DNA from: a virus | DNA length: 25,426 nt | Direction: 5' to 3' (one strand) | Virus record (IMG/VR): IMGVR_UViG_3300022540_000299 | Span: 1 to 25,426 of that record | Shown here: positions 21,798-25,426 of the stretch, piece after piece | How positions within the stretch are numbered: the stretch's first letter is position 1 | Layout: every line of letters starts with the position of its first letter | Made by a program: the position numbers and the translations under genes | Notes under the pieces: generated by a model | What the model was told of the DNA's origin: nothing | The model's input: only the letters and a program-made list of their open reading frames with translations | The model's database searches: none

Positions 21798-23366
21798 TTA
21801 TGACACGCCGCCGAAGCGAGTGTTGTATATGACTTTTCTTTCTCTGTTCACACCTTGATTCATACGCCTAGGTGGAACAGCTACATCAATAGCTGATGCT
21901 ACGCTATCCTTAACATCATCATGTGGTGGATGGGCTAAGATGAGCTCCTCTTCCAACGTCTGACAATGACCACCTCGATAATGCCACATAGCCATGTTAT
22001 CATACCTTGGCTCTAAGATAGCTGACATTCTTTCTTCTTTGTTCCCTTCATTCCTACTTGGGCGAAACTCATCTATCTTTAAGTTAAGACCGTGAGACTT
22101 TACATATTCATCTTTCAGCTCTCTGACAATAGCTGCCTGAGCTACCGTTACCTCAGCCCTTAGTTTCTTAAACTGCCAAGTGGTGTGGAGCCTGAGAATG
22201 TGTTCAAAGTATACAGAAATCTTATCTGTTTTAAACCTGTCAATATCCAGGATGTATATGTTCCTGTCACAGTCTATTCCTATTACAGCTATGGAGGTGT
22301 AATCGGCTCTTTTACTTAAGCTGAATGCAAAATCAATAGCTGAGAAGAGGTTAAGCTTGTTCTCTTTATAATACCAAGAACCTCCTCGATACTCCAGAAA
22401 CTTCTTATCGTAATATTGAAACCTATCTGTACCTATTAAGGCATTATCTGGGTCGTTTGGGTTATTATAATACTGAGCCCGGAATTGAGATTTATCAAGG
22501 TACTTTGCCCTCTTACGAGCCAACACCTTTAGGTCAAAACCAAACCACTTCCCTGTAGAAGACTGTTGACGAGGCCAGAGGAATTCTCCTGTACCATCCC
22601 CAATATCCTCCACCTCCTTCTGCCACACTTCATAGACAGAGTTGGTGGAGACCTTCTCCCCTTCTTCACTAAAGATGTCTTCTTCCATCTGAATCAAGTC
22701 AGAGTAGAGATCGCGAGGGTCATACCTTGTTCCTACAATCCATTCCTCAGCACTTACAGAATCTTTATCTGTCCCTGTGGATTCAATAGAGGACAGGAGG
22801 GAGTATTGACTCCTCACCTTTCTTCGTCCTTCTTCTGTGTAGGCATTTTCCCTCACCACCACATCGTCCATAACTGCGTGTGTGAAGTGGAACCCTGTTA
22901 AGCTTGTTGTAAGTCCAGCTGTCTTGATTGTAGAATCACGTATCCCTTCTTTCTTACGGAGGGGGTGGTCAATCATAATCTCACTGGTAGTCCATCTCTC
23001 TCTCTTACCTTCTTCGCTATTGACCATATCAGGCCAATAGCGATTGTATGTCTTAGATGTTAAGATGTTCTTAATAAAATATAGCTGTGCCTCTGCTAGG
23101 CCTGACGTAGAGGAGATGTACAGGAATGTGCTTGTAGGGTCTCTTGTTATCTGCCAAGCCACCCTGTAGGCGATCATTGCACTCTTCTGATGATCACGAG
23201 GCATTAATACAAGCTGATGATCTTTCCCATCTTCTCTGCACCACCACCTAATCATATCTACATGTATTGCCCCTAACACTCGATGAGGGGCAACCAGCTT
23301 TATGAAGAAGACTAAATCACTTTCAGCTGCAATCCTAATCTCTTCATCTGTTTCAGATAGAGGCAT
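21798..23366 (-). CDS. Terminase large subunit
   Basis: A 522-aa packaging motor with an N-terminal ATPase and a C-terminal nuclease. A Walker A-like loop is at 54-62 (LMPRDHQKS, which lacks the usual glycine before the lysine, a known variation in phage terminases). Walker B is AVMDD (164-168) and a possible coupling motif is GTR (212-214). The nuclease part shows D345 in SAIDFAFS, E405 in RAEVTVAQ, and D483/D484/D487 in PPHDDVKDS, which fit an RNase H-like two-metal site. It drives ATP-powered DNA translocation through the portal and cuts concatemers. The ATG overlaps the small terminase stop (TAATG). Confidence 0.9.
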   Translation of the reverse strand: MPLSETDEEIRIAAESDLVFFIKLVAPHRVLGAIHVDMIRWWCREDGKDHQLVLMPRDHQKSAMIAYRVAWQITRDPTSTFLYISSTSGLAEAQLYFIKNILTSKTYNRYWPDMVNSEEGKRERWTTSEIMIDHPLRKKEGIRDSTIKTAGLTTSLTGFHFTHAVMDDVVVRENAYTEEGRRKVRSQYSLLSSIESTGTDKDSVSAEEWIVGTRYDPRDLYSDLIQMEEDIFSEEGEKVSTNSVYEVWQKEVEDIGDGTGEFLWPRQQSSTGKWFGFDLKVLARKRAKYLDKSQFRAQYYNNPNDPDNALIGTDRFQYYDKKFLEYRGGSWYYKENKLNLFSAIDFAFSLSKRADYTSIAVIGIDCDRNIYILDIDRFKTDKISVYFEHILRLHTTWQFKKLRAEVTVAQAAIVRELKDEYVKSHGLNLKIDEFRPSRNEGNKEERMSAILEPRYDNMAMWHYRGGHCQTLEEELILAHPPHDDVKDSVASAIDVAVPPRRMNQGVNRERKVIYNTRFGGVS

Positions 23367-23878
23367 TATTGTTTACTTTGATGCTCTTTTAGTAACTGTA
23401 AATGAGACTCTGTCTCTTTATCCACACCAGCTGCTATCTTGGCCTGACGCTCTCTGTCAGCCTTTGTGGGGCGGCCTTTGCCGCTATTGAAGCCACCTGT
23501 GGCTAACCACTTAGCTGCTGTAGTGCCCTTAGAACCAGCTGTCAGAGCTGTATCAACCATCGCCCCAATAGCCTTAGCCTTAAGCTTAATCTCTAATTCT
23601 TCACGCCATTTCTTAATGTGTTCAAAAACGAGAGCACTGTTACAAAGTTTCTGCCAATGATCCCAACTACCTAGCACTTCCTGTGCGAAGAGATACTCTG
23701 TAGGGTCTTCCATCTCCAAGTAGAGCTTCCGCATGGAGGTGTAATGAACGCCTTCATATTCATGGTCTTGCTCTTTAAAAGTAAAGGTAGCATCAAAGCC
23801 CTTTGTCCTTGACTCAAAGAACATAGCATGAGTAAGGTAGCGGTAGATGCTATCTTTATTGCAACGTAGTTCAATCAT
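23366..23878 (-). CDS. Probable terminase small subunit
   Basis: A 170-aa protein directly before large terminase, where the DNA-recognition subunit normally lies. It has a helical N-terminal part (KDSIYRYLTHAMFFESR), an aromatic/charged middle (EVLGSWDHWQKLCNSALVFE), a helix rich in Ala/Lys (LEIKLKAKAIGAMVDTAL), and a basic KGRPTKADRERQAK segment near 134-147 seen in many phage terminase small-subunit-like proteins. A clear helix-turn-helix is not evident by eye. The ATG overlaps the lipoprotein stop (ATGA). Assignment rests mostly on position and on the basic C-terminal motif. Confidence 0.7.
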   Translation of the reverse strand: MIELRCNKDSIYRYLTHAMFFESRTKGFDATFTFKEQDHEYEGVHYTSMRKLYLEMEDPTEYLFAQEVLGSWDHWQKLCNSALVFEHIKKWREELEIKLKAKAIGAMVDTALTAGSKGTTAAKWLATGGFNSGKGRPTKADRERQAKIAAGVDKETESHLQLLKEHQSKQ

Positions 23879-24120
23879 TTTAGTCTTATTAAACCTCCAC
23901 AGTGGTTAAACCCATATCCCTGTTCATAAGTTGGGATAGAGCTCAAATGTTCACAAAATATCTTAGTGGTATTATTTAAGGGTATTTCTCCACGAATTAT
24001 TCCTATAGGGTTCTCCATCCCTTGTATTTCAGGTTTATCATAGTGCTCCGTATGAGCAGAGAGGCCTCCATAGACAGTACACCCACTTAACAAAAAAATA
24101 ATAAAGATTATTTTAAGCAT
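23875..24120 (-). CDS. Small outer-membrane-type lipoprotein
   Basis: An 81-aa protein with a compact lipoprotein signal: Lys3, a hydrophobic run (IIFIIFLL), and the lipobox LSGC with the lipidated cysteine at position 14. The mature part begins CTVYGGLSAHTEH and contains two further cysteines, in FCEHLSS and NHCGG, possibly a disulfide. Possible roles are an o-spanin-like lysis protein or a surface lipoprotein that blocks superinfection. ATG 24120 is chosen because it gives the most signal-like N-terminus; GTG 24138 and ATG 24129 are alternatives in the same frame. The gene overlaps the fibre stop and the small terminase start, so it is firmly in the late operon but far from the other lysis genes. 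Confidence 0.75.
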   Translation of the reverse strand: MLKIIFIIFLLSGCTVYGGLSAHTEHYDKPEIQGMENPIGIIRGEIPLNNTTKIFCEHLSSIPTYEQGYGFNHCGGLIRLK

Positions 24121-25324
24121 CTGTAACATAAACAGCACTTACCATTAAGGTGCCTGCCGCAGTACAATGTACATCTGTCAGTGAAGTTGTACTCCCTGCC
24201 GTACTGTCCCAAAGATATAAAAGCATATAGTCAAGATTTTGTTGAATAAGACCACCAATCGAGGTTCCTGCGGTAATAGCTAATCCACTACCATAACCTA
24301 CATTGATAGGGCTATAAGAGTTTGCTACATTTGTATTAGGGAAAGGTAATCCACTTATTCTCACAGGCCCAGAGACAGACCCCAAGGAACTCCAACCAAC
24401 ACGAGCCTGAACTATAATATGGTCATCCATTCTTACATATGTTCCATGAGTATTAAACATAGTGGCATTGTTTGTGCCATCAGATATTATAGGTGTCCAT
24501 GCACCTGTTGAGACTAACCCATCTGGTGCAGTTGAGGCTCTTTGATACCTCAAACAACGCCAATCACCTGTAGCATATTCAACAAATTCAGCTTCATCTC
24601 CAGCAGCAGTTGTTATGTTAGCAGCTCCCGGAAGGACTAAGTCTGTAGCGTGGTGTGTAAGTACTGCTGCTGCATCGAAATGTAACCTCACAACAGTGCC
24701 AATACCCTTAGCGACGATAGAGGTGATGGCAGTTGTGCCTGTTACATCAAAGTAATTTCCATCCCCTAATGTAAGAGCTGTAGCTGAAGCTACGTCTGCA
24801 CCCTTAACTTGTTTTAAGGTTTTAGATAGTGTGACATCTTCTGTTGCAGCTAGTGATGCGTTTAATGTCACAGCCCCGTCTAGTTGTGTTGTACCATCTA
24901 CCTCTAAAGTGCCAGTAAGTATTGTAGTACCAGAGAAGGTTTTATCTCCTGCTACTGTTTCGTTGCCAGCGAGTCCTACCTTCTCTGTATCAAGCTCATT
25001 CAAGGCTGCTTGTACATCTGTAGCTGCAATATTACCAGCCGCTACATTAGGGATGCTTGCGGCTGTAGGAACAGTTACCGTGTCACTCCCTGCAACAATA
25101 CCTACGCCGCCAATCGTGAGAGCAGTTGTATTCAATGTATTTACATTATTTACATCTTTACTATTCATATCCAATGCTTGCTGCATTGTATTAGCTTCAC
25201 CTGTAGGGTTGTCCCTATAAAGCACCTTGTCATTTAGGTGTTCCTCAATAGAAGCGTTGTTCGCATTCTGAGCCGTGGCTGTCTGAAAGCCACTACCTAC
25301 ATCTGTTAAATCTATTTTAGCCAT
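24113..25324 (-). CDS. Tail fibre protein 1
   Basis: A 403-aa protein with fibre-like architecture. It has an N-terminal module shared with fibre 2 (NANNASIE at 20-27, then RD, NTM and LDMNS at 51-55), a repetitive Thr/Ala/Val/Gly beta-helix-like stalk (about 65-190, e.g. TTILTGTLEVDGTTQLDGAV), an AAFN-type helical insert (AATDVQAALNELDTEK), and a C-terminal beta-rich head (GTYVRMDDHIIVQARVGW). It would trimerise and bind a host surface receptor. The ATG follows the preceding stop directly (TAG-ATG) with GGAAG about 9 nt upstream. No chaperone or depolymerase motif is evident. Confidence 0.8.
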   Translation of the reverse strand: MAKIDLTDVGSGFQTATAQNANNASIEEHLNDKVLYRDNPTGEANTMQQALDMNSKDVNNVNTLNTTALTIGGVGIVAGSDTVTVPTAASIPNVAAGNIAATDVQAALNELDTEKVGLAGNETVAGDKTFSGTTILTGTLEVDGTTQLDGAVTLNASLAATEDVTLSKTLKQVKGADVASATALTLGDGNYFDVTGTTAITSIVAKGIGTVVRLHFDAAAVLTHHATDLVLPGAANITTAAGDEAEFVEYATGDWRCLRYQRASTAPDGLVSTGAWTPIISDGTNNATMFNTHGTYVRMDDHIIVQARVGWSSLGSVSGPVRISGLPFPNTNVANSYSPINVGYGSGLAITAGTSIGGLIQQNLDYMLLYLWDSTAGSTTSLTDVHCTAAGTLMVSAVYVTDA

Positions 25325-25426
25325 CTAAGCATTCTTCCATTGGTAGTAAGCATCATTGAATGTTTTTGCATTTGCATAAAGCGTCTGTAAATACCTGAGC
25401 CATAGGTCTTCCATTGAGCCTGTAGA
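25325..25426 (-). CDS. C-terminal end of a gene running off the window
   Basis: An open frame enters from the window edge and ends with TAG directly before the fibre 1 ATG. The visible 33 residues (STGSMEDLWLRYLQTLYANA and onward) are helical and aromatic and end in YYQWKNA. An internal ATG (MEDLW) exists but lacks a clear ribosome site, so the gene probably begins outside. It is in the late-operon orientation. The product is not recognised. Confidence 0.6.
   Translation of the reverse strand, partial: STGSMEDLWLRYLQTLYANAKTFNDAYYQWKNA

Noticed and set aside
1-25426. tRNA genes, CRISPR arrays, integrase or attachment sites, insertion sequences
   Set aside because: I saw no cloverleaf-like segments in the gaps, no spaced direct repeats, no recombinase or transposase. 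Non-coding space is too small for most of these.

Overview
This window is part of a tailed bacteriophage genome, most likely a short-tailed podovirus. The evidence is a contiguous virion-building cassette (terminase, portal, scaffold, coat, T7 gp11-like and gp12-like tail tube proteins, internal ejection proteins, fibres, lysis genes) next to nucleotide-metabolism genes on the other strand. A B12-dependent class II ribonucleotide reductase combined with a T7-like head and tail set, in this order, recalls the SIO1/VpV262 ('cobavirus', Zobellviridae) group of marine phages. That placement is from recall of families and synteny, not from a search. No host gene, integrase, tRNA, CRISPR array or insertion sequence was seen, and coding density is close to 100%.

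Region 1 (1-3167, plus strand) is an early or metabolic operon: a 37-aa ORF, a calcineurin-like metallophosphoesterase, a 36-aa cysteine-rich protein, class II RNR and a small RNA ligase. Every junction is an ATGA, GTGA or TAATG overlap, which supports both the two tiny genes and the chosen starts.

Region 2 (3168-3224) is the convergence point. The best plus-strand terminator is not in this gap. It lies about 350 nt further on (3521-3563), inside a gene coded on the opposite strand.

Region 3 (3225-25426, minus strand, read from high to low coordinates) is the late operon. In order of transcription: end of an unidentified gene at the window edge; fibre 1; lipoprotein; small terminase; large terminase; portal; two lysine-rich basic proteins; an 82-aa protein; scaffold; major coat; a possible decoration protein; a mid-operon terminator; an 82-aa and a 182-aa small structural protein; tail tube A; a 57-aa protein; tail tube B; three internal virion proteins (265, 1566 and 602 aa); a coiled-coil membrane protein; an M15 endolysin; fibre 2; a holin; an 85-aa protein; and a 59-aa exported protein. 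Terminase cuts and packages DNA through the portal into a scaffold-built head. The gp11/gp12-like proteins make the tail, the internal proteins are candidates for the ejection conduit, and the holin, endolysin and membrane proteins open the cell.

The most unusual points are the terminator nested in an opposing coding sequence, an A/T-rich inverted repeat sitting exactly between a Shine-Dalgarno and its start codon upstream of the scaffold module, a terminator just after the coat genes in the position of T7 Tphi, and two fibre genes 20 kb apart that share an N-terminal module.
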